Shown piece by piece: positions 34,067 to 44,422 of a stretch of 64,000 bases of DNA (its first letter is position 1; each line of letters opens with the position of its first letter). A program made the translations under genes and the position numbers. The stretch lies in assembly GCA_963675935.2 (NCBI GenBank), contig CAXXPV010000003.1:1116001-1180000 (forward strand), given 5' to 3'. This DNA is from G963675935 sp963675935 (GTDB taxonomy: Bacteria; Planctomycetota; Planctomycetia; Pirellulales; Thermoguttaceae). The notes below the pieces were generated by a model that did no database searches, was not told the DNA's origin, and saw only the letters and a list, made by a program, of their open reading frames with translations.

Positions 34067-34138
34067 AAATAGCCGGGGGCCAACGGCCCGCGGAGCAGTG
34101 GAAAGCACATTCCGCGGGCCGTTGGCCCCCGGCTATTT
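34067..34138. repeat. Perfect 28-bp inverted repeat between kdpB and kdpC
   Basis: Arms 34067-34094 (aaatagccgggggccaacgg...) and 34111-34138 are exact complements. It is the full version of the dispersed gggccgttggcccccggctatt repeat. Inside an operon it may cause partial termination or protect the kdpFAB message. Confidence 0.9.
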
Positions 34139-34156
34139 GCAAGTCCCTCGATTTAT

Positions 34157-36268
<2,112 letters not shown>

Positions 36269-36269
36269 T

Positions 36270-38018
36270 TCATCCACCTACCATCATCAAATGTTCCACG
36301 ATCGGTCCCAAGGCCAGCGCCGGCACAAACGTCAAGGCGCCGACCAAAATCACCACGCCGACCAACAGCACGACGAACAACGGCGCGTGCGTCGGCAGCG
36401 TGCCGGCGGTTGTGGGCGTCGTCGTCTTGCGGGCCAACGAGCCGGCGATTGCCAACGTGGGAATCGCCAGCCAGTAGCGGGCAATGAGCATCACGATTGC
36501 CAACGCAATGTTATAGAACGGCGTATTCGCATTCAGCCCGGCAAAAGCGCTGCCGTTGTTGTTGCCGGCTGACGAGAAGGCATAGAGGATTTCACTGAAT
36601 CCGTGCGGGCCGGCCTTGTTCAGAATACTGTCCGTGCCCCAGCCGCCGGCCACGGCGACCGCCGCGCCGACCAGCACGACCATCGGCGGAATCAAGATGA
36701 CGAGGGCCGCCATTTTCATTTCGAAGGCTTCGATTTTCTTGCCGAGATATTCCGGCGTGCGACCGACCATCAGCCCGGCAATAAAAACCGCGATGATGGC
36801 GAACACGAGCATTCCGTATAATCCGCTTCCGACGCCGCCGAAAATCACTTCGCCGAGTTGCATGAGCCACATCGGCACGAGTCCGCCCAGCGGCGTGAAG
36901 CTGTCGTGCATCGCATTGACGCTGCCGTTGCTGGCGGCCGTCGTGACCGCCGCCCAAAGAGTCGATTGAGCGATGCCGAATCGGGTCTCTTTTCCCTCCA
37001 TGTTGCCGCCCGGCTGTTGGTCGGTGGCCGTTTGATCGACGCCGAGGGCAGAGAGTCTTGGATTGCCCGCCTGCTCGGCCCAATATCCAGCGAGCAATAA
37101 CGGCACGAAGATTACCATCATGGCGGCAAGCACTGCCCAACCTTGCCGGGTATCGCCGACCATCTCTCCGAACGTGTAGCACAAGGCGGCGGCGATCAGC
37201 AGAATCGAAAGCACCTCGATGAAATTGCTAAGCGGCGTCGGGTTTTCCAACGGATGCGCCGAGTTGACGTTGAAGAATCCGCCGCCGTTGGTGCCCAACT
37301 GTTTGATAATCACCTGGGAAGCCGCCGGTCCCACGGCGATATGATGTTCCGTCACGGTCTTTCCGTCCGTATCTGCTGTCGGCTGGATCAAGGCGAGTGT
37401 TTGATAGGGTTTGAAGGTCTGCACCACGCCTTGCGACACGAGCGTCAAGGCCCCGATGATCGAAAGCGGAAGAAGGACGTACAGCACGCTTCGGGTCAGA
37501 TCGTGCCAGAAGTTGCCGATCGTTTGCGACTGCCGCCGGACGAACCCACGAATCAAAGCCACCAGGACGGCCATGCCCGAGGCGGCCGATACGAAGTTCT
37601 GCACGGTCAGCCCTAGCATTTGCGTCAGATAGCTCAGCGTCGTCTCACCGCTGTAACTTTGCCAATTCGTGTTGGTGACGAAGCTGACGGCGGTGTTCAT
37701 CGCCAAGTCGGGCGGCACGGTCGGCATGTGTTGCGGATTGAGCGGCAAGAAGCCTTGCATCCGCTGCAACGCATAGACCGCCGCGAATCCCAGGAGATTG
37801 AACGCGAGCATTGCCTTGGCGTAGGTTGTCCACGTCATTTCCTCGCTCGGGTTAATGCCGCAGAGGCGATAGATGAGCCGTTCGAGCCAGCCGACGGCCC
37901 AGCCCAGCCCGCATGGCTTGTCTTCATACACCCGGGCCATATACCAGCCCAGCGGTTTGAGCAACAGCATCAAGACGGTGAGAAACAGACCGATTTGCAG
38001 CAGAGCGTAAATGTTCAT
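36270..38018 (-). CDS. kdpA: Potassium-transporting ATPase subunit A
   Basis: A 582-aa channel-like subunit that binds and moves K+. Four pore-loop-like selectivity segments are visible, e.g. VSFVTNTNWQSYSGE, IKQLGTNGGGFFNVNSAHP, TLWAAVTTAASNGSVNAMH and SSAGNNNGSAFAGLN. The ATG at 38018 overlaps the kdpF stop (ATGA), and the family starts with such a helix (MNIYALLQIGLFLTVL). A longer frame upstream is the kdpF region read in another frame. Confidence 0.97.
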   Translation of the reverse strand: MNIYALLQIGLFLTVLMLLLKPLGWYMARVYEDKPCGLGWAVGWLERLIYRLCGINPSEEMTWTTYAKAMLAFNLLGFAAVYALQRMQGFLPLNPQHMPTVPPDLAMNTAVSFVTNTNWQSYSGETTLSYLTQMLGLTVQNFVSAASGMAVLVALIRGFVRRQSQTIGNFWHDLTRSVLYVLLPLSIIGALTLVSQGVVQTFKPYQTLALIQPTADTDGKTVTEHHIAVGPAASQVIIKQLGTNGGGFFNVNSAHPLENPTPLSNFIEVLSILLIAAALCYTFGEMVGDTRQGWAVLAAMMVIFVPLLLAGYWAEQAGNPRLSALGVDQTATDQQPGGNMEGKETRFGIAQSTLWAAVTTAASNGSVNAMHDSFTPLGGLVPMWLMQLGEVIFGGVGSGLYGMLVFAIIAVFIAGLMVGRTPEYLGKKIEAFEMKMAALVILIPPMVVLVGAAVAVAGGWGTDSILNKAGPHGFSEILYAFSSAGNNNGSAFAGLNANTPFYNIALAIVMLIARYWLAIPTLAIAGSLARKTTTPTTAGTLPTHAPLFVVLLVGVVILVGALTFVPALALGPIVEHLMMVGG

Positions 38019-38110
38019 GCGAACCACTCCGGCTTCAACAGCGCCAGCATCAAGTAGGCGAACAGCGACGCCGCCACGACCCCGCCGATGCAATAAACAA
38101 CAACCGTCAT
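38015..38110 (-). CDS. kdpF: Potassium-transporting ATPase small subunit F
   Basis: A 31-aa single-helix peptide, MTVVVYCIGGVVAASLFAYL and then MLALLKPEWFA. The ending YLxxALLKPExF is the KdpF signature; KdpF is the lipid-like stabilising subunit of the KdpFABC complex. Its stop overlaps the kdpA start by four bases. It is too short for most gene callers. Confidence 0.92.
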   Translation of the reverse strand: MTVVVYCIGGVVAASLFAYLMLALLKPEWFA

Positions 38111-38131
38111 GTTAGTTTTCCTCTACACTTT

Positions 38132-38215
38132 TCAATTGAGTTTCGCGAGCAGCCGTATCATCCCGAAGGACAACACAAAGACCACGAGCACGACGCCTAT
38201 CGAAATCAATTCCAT
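38132..38215 (-). CDS. 27-aa single-TM peptide upstream of kdpF
   Basis: The frame reads MELISIGVVLVVFVLSFGMI and ends RLLAKLN, one TM helix followed by a basic end. A strong GGAGGAG site 8 bases before the ATG (38222-38228) supports translation. It is the first gene of the kdp operon, 21 bases before kdpF. Similar short membrane peptides precede kdpF in other phyla in my recollection, but I cannot name the family. Confidence 0.7.
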   Translation of the reverse strand: MELISIGVVLVVFVLSFGMIRLLAKLN

Positions 38216-38434
38216 GATTATCTCCTCCTCTGTCAGACATTGTAGGCGAGGGCGTGTCAAAAGAGCGTCAAATCGGACGGCAACGGCGTCAAGAGAGTGT
38301 CAAGATTGTTGCTCCGACGCCTGCCGTGGGGGGGCTGTCGCCAAATTAACGATCTCGCTACGATAGGACAGTCCGTCGGCCTCCTCGCTCTTCGCGAATG
38401 CAGCGTCGGGGACGCAGTCATGGGAGAAATCAGC

Positions 38435-38698
38435 ATGAAAAAGGAAGAAATTCTCGCTCAAGTGGCCGCTGGACAACTCTCGGTCGATGAGGCCGCGAAA
38501 CTCCTGGCCGAGGACACATCGAAGCGAGGCTCGCTCTACTGCAAGGTTAGCGCCAAAGGCGCCATGAGCCTCTACGGCCTGCAACGCATGCCCGTCACGC
38601 TGTATATCGAGCAGTGGCAGCGGTTGCTCGGCTTTTCCGACGACATTCAGGCGTTCCTCAAGGAACACGATTCCGAGTTCAAACGAAAAGAGCGATAG
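38435..38698 (+). CDS. SHOCT-like small protein
   Basis: An 87-aa protein beginning MKKEEILAQVAAGQLSVDEA, a short helical pattern (ExILxxVxxGxISxEEAxxLL) known from SHOCT-like and DUF2089 domains that mediate oligomerisation. The middle KRGSLYCKVSAKGAMSLYGLQRMPVTLY is strand-rich. GGGAG lies 8 bases before the ATG at 38435. It is divergent from the kdp operon; its role is unknown. Confidence 0.65.
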   Translation: MKKEEILAQVAAGQLSVDEAAKLLAEDTSKRGSLYCKVSAKGAMSLYGLQRMPVTLYIEQWQRLLGFSDDIQAFLKEHDSEFKRKER

Positions 38699-38956
38699 GC
38701 GCCTGTTGAAAAAGGGACTGGCTCTGAACTGTCACGCAAAAATGCCGCGAAAGATGGTGGTAGCGAGACGTCTGCCCCTTTCCAGCACCACATGGGGGAT
38801 GGATCGGTAGAGAAAGTCTTCTCTCCGACGCTCTGAGCCCACTTGCGTAGTGGCGTCGTAACGGTGTACACTGCTCTCAACTAATGGGCGGTGGCCTGTC
38901 TGGCAAATGTAAGCCGGGCGGCTTCTGTTCAAACATTCACTATGGGAAATGCGTAA

Positions 38957-39154
38957 ATGGCCGAAGGCAGCATCAAAAGGTTGACGGACAAGGGGTACGG
39001 ATTCATCTACACGGGCAAGGAGAAAGACCTGTTCTTTCACTCATCGAGCCTTCAGGGAGTCACTTTCGAGGAACTGCGTGAAGGCCAAAAAGTGTCCTTC
39101 ACGGAAGGCCGGGGTCAGAAAGGCCCGTGCGCCGAGAACGTCAAGCCGATATAG
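38957..39154 (+). CDS. Cold-shock-domain protein
   Basis: A 65-aa OB-fold nucleic-acid-binding protein. RNP1-like KGYGFIYTG and RNP2-like DLFFHSSSL are present, followed by VTFEELREGQKVSFTEGRGQKGPCAENV. It differs from CspA in having Tyr in the first motif (GYGFIY). It is a single gene with a 258-base upstream gap, long enough for the structured 5' leader common in csp genes. Confidence 0.9.
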   Translation: MAEGSIKRLTDKGYGFIYTGKEKDLFFHSSSLQGVTFEELREGQKVSFTEGRGQKGPCAENVKPI

Positions 39155-39273
39155 TTCCGCGGGCACTGTCCCCGGTTTCGGGTTTTCGGCGTCCATGCCG
39201 ACGATCGTTTCGTTTTCGCTGCCCAAGCCGTGAGGGGGGCCAAGCGGGGCGGAATTCAAGGCGAACCAAGGAG

Positions 39274-39315
39274 ACATTCTGTTTTTTTCGGAAAACAGAA
39301 TGTCTTTGTTTTTTC
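39274..39315 (+). terminator. Hairpin with T-run downstream of the cold-shock gene
   Basis: acattctgtttt pairs with aaaacagaatgt (39274-39285 and 39292-39303), followed by ctttgttttttcg. It lies 120 bases past the cold-shock stop and reads as a terminator on the plus strand. Confidence 0.65.
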
Positions 39316-39325
39316 GCTCAATGTT

Positions 39326-39495
39326 GTTTAGCCGGCGAACTTGTTCGCCGCGCGGGATGTCGCCACAAAAACGCGGCGGGCAAGTCCGCCGGCTAAACAA
39401 TTAAGGCATCGCGTCAAAATAAGTTGATCACATTTGTAGGACGGATTTCCGAATCCGTCTCTGAAATCTGGACGGATTTGGAAATCCGTCCTACA
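39326..39495. repeat. Two palindromes: gtttagccggcg type and ggacggatttcc type
   Basis: 39326-39398 is a gtttagccggcg inverted repeat like those at 21972 and 45459. 39435-39495 has perfect 16-base arms tgtaggacggatttcc / ggaaatccgtcctaca. With the neighbouring terminators they fill a 500-base gap that holds no gene. Confidence 0.85.
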
Positions 39496-39560
39496 GTGAA
39501 TTACGCAGTTTATTTTGGCGTGCGCCCTAAACATTCCGATATTGCATTATTCCGAGGGTC

Positions 39561-39625
39561 AAAAAAACAACCGCGACGGCGCAACGACCGCTCCTTGCGC
39601 AGGAAGCGGTGTTGCGCCGTCGCGG
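39561..39625 (-). terminator. Terminator of the Lys/Ala-rich lipoprotein gene
   Basis: A long stem, ccgcgacggcgcaac (39571-39585) with gttgcgccgtcgcgg (39611-39625), is followed on the minus strand by ttgttttttt (39570-39561). It lies 34 bases past the lipoprotein stop codon. Confidence 0.85.
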
Positions 39626-39658
39626 TGAATCCAGCGACAGCCCGTTCATAGCCGATGG

Positions 39659-40117
39659 CTATTTGTTTACCGCGGGCTTTTTCTCGTCAGCGGCCTTCTT
39701 GTCGGCGGCGGCTTTGTCAGCAGCGGCTTTGTCAGCAGCAGCCTTATCGGCAGCAGCCTTGTCGGCAGCAGCTTTGTCGGCAGCGGCTTTGTCGGCAGCA
39801 GCCTTCTCTTCGGCAGCCTTGGCTTCTCCAGCCTTCTTGTCGGCAGCGGCCTTCTCTTCGGCAGCCTTGGCTTCTTCAGCCTTCTTGTCGGCAGCGGCCT
39901 TCTCTTCGGCAGCCTTGGCTTCTTCGGCCTTCTTGTCAGTGGCGGCCTTCTCTTCGGCAGCCTTGGCTTCTTCGGCCTTCTTGTCGTCCGCGGCCTTGTC
40001 AGGCGTAGTCACGACTGGCGACGGTTTCGCTTCCGGCTTTTTCGCAGCCTTCTGAGGGCATCCCGTTGCGAACAAACCGACGCACAGCACTAACGTAAGC
40101 AATCCTAACTTTCTCAT
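39659..40117 (-). CDS. Lipoprotein with Lys/Ala/Glu coiled-coil repeats
   Basis: A 152-aa lipoprotein. The signal peptide MRKLGLLTLVLCVGLFATGC ends in lipobox FATGC. From residue 45 the sequence is a low-complexity helix of repeats KAEEAKAAEEKAAADK, then four to five DKAAADKAAA units, similar in composition to the TolA stalk. GGAGG is 8-9 bases before the ATG at 40117. It may span the periplasm or bind peptidoglycan, but no domain is seen. Confidence 0.75.
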   Translation of the reverse strand: MRKLGLLTLVLCVGLFATGCPQKAAKKPEAKPSPVVTTPDKAADDKKAEEAKAAEEKAATDKKAEEAKAAEEKAAADKKAEEAKAAEEKAAADKKAGEAKAAEEKAAADKAAADKAAADKAAADKAAADKAAADKAAADKKAADEKKPAVNK

Positions 40118-40433
40118 CGACACACCTCCAGTTTTTTCAAATATCGAAACGACGGCATCCGCTCGCGGCAGGACCATCCTGCAAACTTCCCTGATGATTA
40201 TGATACCGGCGCCAACCCGGTTATTCCATTCATTCGCGCGCGAAATTCTGAGATTGGTCAATTGTGACACATCGATTGGGCAAGATAGGCAAAAACGCCG
40301 GGTGTTGTTGGGTGGTTACGAAAAATTCGCGGCATTTACGCGAAAAATCGCACAAAAAACCAGAGCGCCGCGGGAAGAGAAGAGATGCCCTGAAGTCCCG
40401 TCCGGCAGACGGGACCTACTTGGCAGACGGGAC
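40118..40433. other. Intergenic region, no gene seen
   Basis: 316 bases. The stretch to about 40370 should hold the promoter of the lipoprotein gene. A direct repeat ggcagacgggacctact occurs twice (40404-40437), and its second copy contains the stop codon of the asparaginase-type gene. Confidence 0.6.
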
Positions 40434-41387
40434 CTACTCGGCCAACAACACGCATTCGGGATCGACCAGTTCGTCACGGTCTTGTGTGCGAATCGCCGTG
40501 TGGTAGCCCGGCCGAAGCGAAGCGGCGCCCCATTGGCTCGAGGGATGAATGGCTACGATTGCCACCTGATGTTCGTCGCGAAGTTTGTAGACGCTGGCGA
40601 TGCGTTCGAGCACCTCGCGGGCGGCGTCGGCCGGCGACGCGCCGCGGCCCATCAACTCGACCGCGAGAAAGCTGCCGCAGACGCCCATGACCAGTTCGCC
40701 CATGCCCGTGGCCACGGCGCCGCCGCGATGCGGATCGACGTAGAGTCCTTGGCCGATGATGGGCGAATCGCCGACGCGGCCAGGCACCTTGAACGGCAGC
40801 CCGCTGGTGGAACATGCCCCCGACAGCGTACCGCCGGCGTCTATCGCCAATACGCCGACGGTGTCGTGATATTGGTTGTGCGGCAGTGCCTCTTCATCTT
40901 CAATGGCGTAGCATTCCGTCTGGTTGGTCGGCGGAAAATAGACGGTGTCGTCGAGGTATTGCGAGACCGGATGATCGACGGCCCATTTTTGCCACATCGC
41001 CCGGGCGCTGTCGGTCAACAGATTCGAGGGCGTGAGTCCCTGCCGCATGGCGAAGCGGTCGGCGCCGTCGCCGGCCAGGAGGACGTGTCGCAGTTTTTCC
41101 ATGACCATCCGGGCGATTGTCACCGGATGCTCGAACCGGCGGACGTAGCAGACCGAGCCGCAGCGGGAGGGCGATTGCATGATCGAGGCGTCCAAGGAGA
41201 CCTCGCCCGAGCGGTCGGGGCAGCCGCCGCGGCCGACGCTGAGGACTTCGAGGTCGGCCTCGACGGCCCGGCATGCCTGTTCGACCGCGTCGAGGCTGTT
41301 GGCCTTCGGGCCGGTCAGATAGGGCCAGCCGGCCGCGTTGGCTTTTTGTCCAAAACTCCAGGTGCTGAGAATGATCGGTTCGGTCAT
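40434..41387 (-). CDS. N(4)-(beta-N-acetylglucosaminyl)-L-asparaginase / isoaspartyl peptidase family
   Basis: A 317-aa Ntn hydrolase of the glycosylasparaginase family. The catalytic Thr is in the autocleavage sequence NQYHDTVGVLAID (Thr near residue 175), followed by SGACSTSGLPFKVPGRVGDSPIIGQGLYVD, the substrate-binding block. Members cleave beta-aspartyl or GlcNAc-asparagine bonds. The absence of a signal peptide suggests a cytoplasmic isoaspartyl peptidase-like role. A single gene, divergent from the flavin reductase gene. Confidence 0.88.
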   Translation of the reverse strand: MTEPIILSTWSFGQKANAAGWPYLTGPKANSLDAVEQACRAVEADLEVLSVGRGGCPDRSGEVSLDASIMQSPSRCGSVCYVRRFEHPVTIARMVMEKLRHVLLAGDGADRFAMRQGLTPSNLLTDSARAMWQKWAVDHPVSQYLDDTVYFPPTNQTECYAIEDEEALPHNQYHDTVGVLAIDAGGTLSGACSTSGLPFKVPGRVGDSPIIGQGLYVDPHRGGAVATGMGELVMGVCGSFLAVELMGRGASPADAAREVLERIASVYKLRDEHQVAIVAIHPSSQWGAASLRPGYHTAIRTQDRDELVDPECVLLAE

Positions 41388-41515
41388 GGGCGGCGTGCCG
41401 CTTGCAATCGTCTATTGTCGAATTTCAGGATGAAGTATAATAATGTAGACGGTTGTGGAAGACTGCAAAAGGCCACCGGCTGGGGATTGTGCAAACCCGA
41501 GCGAAAGGATCGTTT

Positions 41516-42049
41516 ATGAAAAAAAACTTCCCGCTATCGAAAGTTTACAGTTTGCTTGAATCGGGGCCTGTCGTGCTGGTCGCGACCGCGCGAAAAGGCC
41601 AATCGAACATCATGGCCATGTCGTGGCACACGATGATTGATTTTGAGCCGCCGCTGCTCGGCTGCGTCATCAGCGAGCAAAGCCATTCGTTCGGCCTGTT
41701 GAAGGCGACGAAACAGTGTACGATCAACATTCCGACCGTGGAATTGGGCAAGGTCGTGGTCGGATGCGGAAACACGTCGGGCCGGACAGTCGATAAGTTC
41801 GAAAAATTCCACCTGACCCCCGCGCCGGCCTCGCTGGTCGAGCCGCCGCTCATCGCCGAGTGTTATGCCAATCTCGAATGCAAGGTGGTCGATGCACGGC
41901 TGGCGTCGAAATACAACTTCTTCATCCTTGAGGTGTTGAAGGCGTGGATTGACCCCGCTCAAAAAGACCCACGGACCATCCATCATCGGGGAAAAGGGTT
42001 CTTCATGGTGGCGGGCGAGACAATTCGGCTGTCGTCCAAGATGAAGTAG
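41516..42049 (+). CDS. Flavin reductase-like FMN-binding protein
   Basis: A 177-aa split-barrel flavoprotein. Typical segments are PVVLVATARKGQSNIMAMSW (residues 17-36), LLGCVISEQSHSFGLLKATKQCTINIP and the VEPPLIAECYANLECKV block, where flavin and a substrate bind. AAGGA lies 8 bases before the ATG at 41516. Such proteins reduce FMN or use it in oxygen protection; the substrate is unknown. Confidence 0.85.
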   Translation: MKKNFPLSKVYSLLESGPVVLVATARKGQSNIMAMSWHTMIDFEPPLLGCVISEQSHSFGLLKATKQCTINIPTVELGKVVVGCGNTSGRTVDKFEKFHLTPAPASLVEPPLIAECYANLECKVVDARLASKYNFFILEVLKAWIDPAQKDPRTIHHRGKGFFMVAGETIRLSSKMK

Positions 42050-42452
42050 TAGAAAATTTGGATCGGCCGGGAATAACCATGCCGGCCCCATGCGAAACAC
42101 TATTCATGGACGGCGGCGACGGATGGCAAGTGTGAATGGGGTGGTGGTTGTTACAACCACTATGAGGGGTGTGTCGCCTTGCCGGCCGGATCGATTTTGT
42201 TGATGGATGCAATCCTCGCCCAGGAGAATTGCAAAGTAGAGCGGAATTCATTCTGTTTGCCGGGCAAAAGGCGATGGAACGGAATAAATTCCGTTCTACG
42301 TAGTTGGGGGGCGGTTGTACTGCCATCCCAACGCCACTGAAAACTGATCGGCCTTGAATCCCAGCCGCCCGTCCTTGACATTCCCCTGAATGGGGAAGCA
42401 TACTGATAATTGGGTCTTCTTGGAAACGGAACAGAAAAAAGGTCGAGCCGTT
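42050..42452. other. Repeat-filled region upstream of the ExbB cluster
   Basis: 403 bases without a gene. 42141-42163 contains gtggttgttacaaccac, and about 42231-42300 is a gcggaattcattctgtttgc...aattccgttctacg repeat like that after csrA; its right end is followed by gggcggttgtactgccatcc. The promoter of the ExbB cluster must be in 42300-42452. Confidence 0.65.
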
Positions 42453-43343
42453 ATGAACATGGCGTCTGGTCTTGCGCGATGGAAAACAATGTGGATCGGG
42501 TTGGCGGTCGTGTTGTGTTCGGCGTGGTTTATTGTTGCCACGCCTCGCCAAGTGGCGGCACAGGGCGAAAAGGCGGCCCCTGAAAAACCGGCTGCCGCTG
42601 CCGCCGATAAGGGTGACAAAGCCGTCGATGCCGCCGCTGAAAAGCCGGCCGAGGGCAAGAAAAAGGAAAAAGAGGTCGAGGGTTTTCTCTCCTGGGTCAT
42701 TCGCTGTTCCGGCTTCATCGGCTTGGTTATTCTGATCCTCTCGGTTTATTTCGTCTCGACGGTCGGGCGTCTCTTTTGGGAGATGCGCGTCGAGGTGGCC
42801 GCCCCGCCCGAAATGGTCCTCCAATGCGAAAGTCTCCTGGAGCAACGCGACTTCAAGGGCATCTATAATCTGGTCAAGGACGACGACTCGTTCTTCAGCC
42901 GTTTGCTGGCCACGGGCATTTCAGAGTTGCCCAGCGGTTTGGGCGAAGGCCGCGAGGCCATGGACCGGGTCGGCGAGGCCATCAGCGGCGAGATGGAAAA
43001 GAAGATCAGCATGTTGGCCGTTTTGGGCACTCTCGGGCCGATGATCGGGTTGTTGGGCACTCTGAAGGGCATGATCGCCGCCTTCGGAACCATTGCCCGA
43101 TCCGCCGGCGTATCGATGGACGCTTCGATGGTCGCGGGCAACATTTCCGAAGCCTTGCTGCTGACGTTCGAGGGCGTGGCGTTGTCGGTGCCGTCGATTT
43201 ATTTCTATGCGTTGTTCCGCAACCGTGTCATCTTCATCTCCACCTCGGTGATGTTGACGGCCGACCAATTCCTGCGTCATTTTTCACACGCCGGCCGGGC
43301 AAAAGCATCGGCGACGGCATCGACGCCCAAACCGGCCAAATAA
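42453..43343 (+). CDS. MotA/TolQ/ExbB-type proton channel protein
   Basis: A 296-aa inner-membrane protein. It starts with a signal-peptide-like segment (MNMASGLARWKTMWIGLAVVL, ending VAAQGEKA), an Ala/Lys/Pro linker, then the ExbB domain with TM helices at about 90-110, 175-195 (LGTLGPMIGLLGTLKGMI) and 225-245 (LLLTFEGVALSVPSIYFYALF). The GTLxGM motif is typical. It should form a pentameric channel with the two following ExbD proteins and use the proton gradient. Confidence 0.9.
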   Translation: MNMASGLARWKTMWIGLAVVLCSAWFIVATPRQVAAQGEKAAPEKPAAAAADKGDKAVDAAAEKPAEGKKKEKEVEGFLSWVIRCSGFIGLVILILSVYFVSTVGRLFWEMRVEVAAPPEMVLQCESLLEQRDFKGIYNLVKDDDSFFSRLLATGISELPSGLGEGREAMDRVGEAISGEMEKKISMLAVLGTLGPMIGLLGTLKGMIAAFGTIARSAGVSMDASMVAGNISEALLLTFEGVALSVPSIYFYALFRNRVIFISTSVMLTADQFLRHFSHAGRAKASATASTPKPAK

Positions 43344-43359
43344 GCGGAGGCCGTGAAAC

Positions 43360-43809
43360 ATGGCGCAAGAAGTCAAGGCTGAGCCAAACCTCACGCCAAT
43401 GCTCGATCTGGTGTTTCAGTTGATCACCTTCTTCATGTTGGTGACCAGCTTCAAGAGCGCCGAGATCGACCAGAATCTGAAGCTCCCGGTCGTCGGTTCG
43501 GCGAAGCCGGCCGAGACCGACGGGCGAGTTGGCGTAATGGTGTTGAACATCGATAGCGCCGGGAACCTCGTCCTTTACGGCCACCCTGTCGCGAACATCG
43601 AGGGCTACATCCGCAACGAGGCATTGGCCTGCATGTTGAAAAACCACATCACGACGGACGATTTGGCGGCAGGCTCGGACTTGCCCACCACGGTGGTGAT
43701 TCGGGCCGATCGAGCGGCGACGTTCCACATGCTCAACCGGGTGATCAAGGCGTGCCAGGACAACGGCTATCGCAAATTTGCGTTAAAAGCGCTCGATAGG
43801 GAAGCGTAA
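43360..43809 (+). CDS. ExbD/TolR-type biopolymer transport protein 1
   Basis: A 149-aa protein with one TM helix (residues 11-30) containing the protonatable Asp16 in LTPMLDLVFQLITFFML and a periplasmic domain with the ExbD fold, e.g. VVIRADRAATFHMLNRVIKACQDNGYRKFAL. It lies 16 bases after the ExbB-type gene and 1 base before the second ExbD. Confidence 0.92.
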   Translation: MAQEVKAEPNLTPMLDLVFQLITFFMLVTSFKSAEIDQNLKLPVVGSAKPAETDGRVGVMVLNIDSAGNLVLYGHPVANIEGYIRNEALACMLKNHITTDDLAAGSDLPTTVVIRADRAATFHMLNRVIKACQDNGYRKFALKALDREA

Positions 43810-43810
43810 C

Positions 43811-44323
43811 ATGGGACGTCGAAGAAGAAAAAAAAGACAAATTCAAGGCGATGTCGAGTTGAATCTGGCGGCCATGCTCGACATGGCTTTTCAGATGCTC
43901 TCGTTCTTTGTCTTTGCGTTTCGGCCGGCGCCGCTCGAGGGGCAAATCGCGCTTCGGATGCCGCCGCCCCAGGCCACCGTGGTCCAAGCCAATGCCCAGG
44001 CTCCCGGCGAAGACACCAGCAACACAAATCCCGTGCAGGGCATGAACACCCTGACCATCACCGTCTACGCCGATCAAAAGTCCGGCTCGATCACCGGGCT
44101 TGGCGTCGGCGAAACCCAGGTGGGCGGGCTGCCAGCGCTGGCCGGCAAGCTCAAGGAAGTGTTCAGCGATCCCGGCAATCCATTCGAGCAGGTGATAATT
44201 CAGGTGAGCGACGCCTGCCGTTACGACGAGTTGATGAAAGTGATCGACGTTTGCACGCGGCAAAAGCTGCCAAACAGCGATAAATTGCCGAAGCTGAGCT
44301 TCGTCGAATTGCCCGGCGGGTAA
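43811..44323 (+). CDS. ExbD/TolR-type biopolymer transport protein 2
   Basis: A 170-aa protein with a very basic N-terminus (MGRRRRKKRQIQGD), then a TM helix with Asp24 in LAAMLDMAFQMLSFFVFAF and a periplasmic domain ending CRYDELMKVIDVCTRQK. It is distinct from the first ExbD, so the complex probably has two different ExbD chains, as in gliding and Tol-like machines. Confidence 0.9.
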   Translation: MGRRRRKKRQIQGDVELNLAAMLDMAFQMLSFFVFAFRPAPLEGQIALRMPPPQATVVQANAQAPGEDTSNTNPVQGMNTLTITVYADQKSGSITGLGVGETQVGGLPALAGKLKEVFSDPGNPFEQVIIQVSDACRYDELMKVIDVCTRQKLPNSDKLPKLSFVELPGG

Positions 44324-44330
44324 ATGGCTC

Positions 44331-44371
44331 ATGGAAAGCGCATTCCGCGGGCCGTTGGCCCCCGGCTATTT
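44331..44371. repeat. Dispersed repeat gggccgttggcccccggctatt (copy 3)
   Basis: Single-arm copy of the repeat at 6821 and 34111, between the second exbD and the next gene. Confidence 0.8.
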
Positions 44372-44422
44372 ATTTGTTTTGTATTTCTAGCCACTAACCA
44401 CTAGCCACTAGCCACTTTTCCC

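Noticed and set aside
38699..38956. Minus-strand frame (38732-39040) upstream of the cold-shock gene as a gene
   Set aside because: It runs antisense into the cold-shock gene, has no ribosome site and no recognisable domain; the region is better read as the cold-shock leader.
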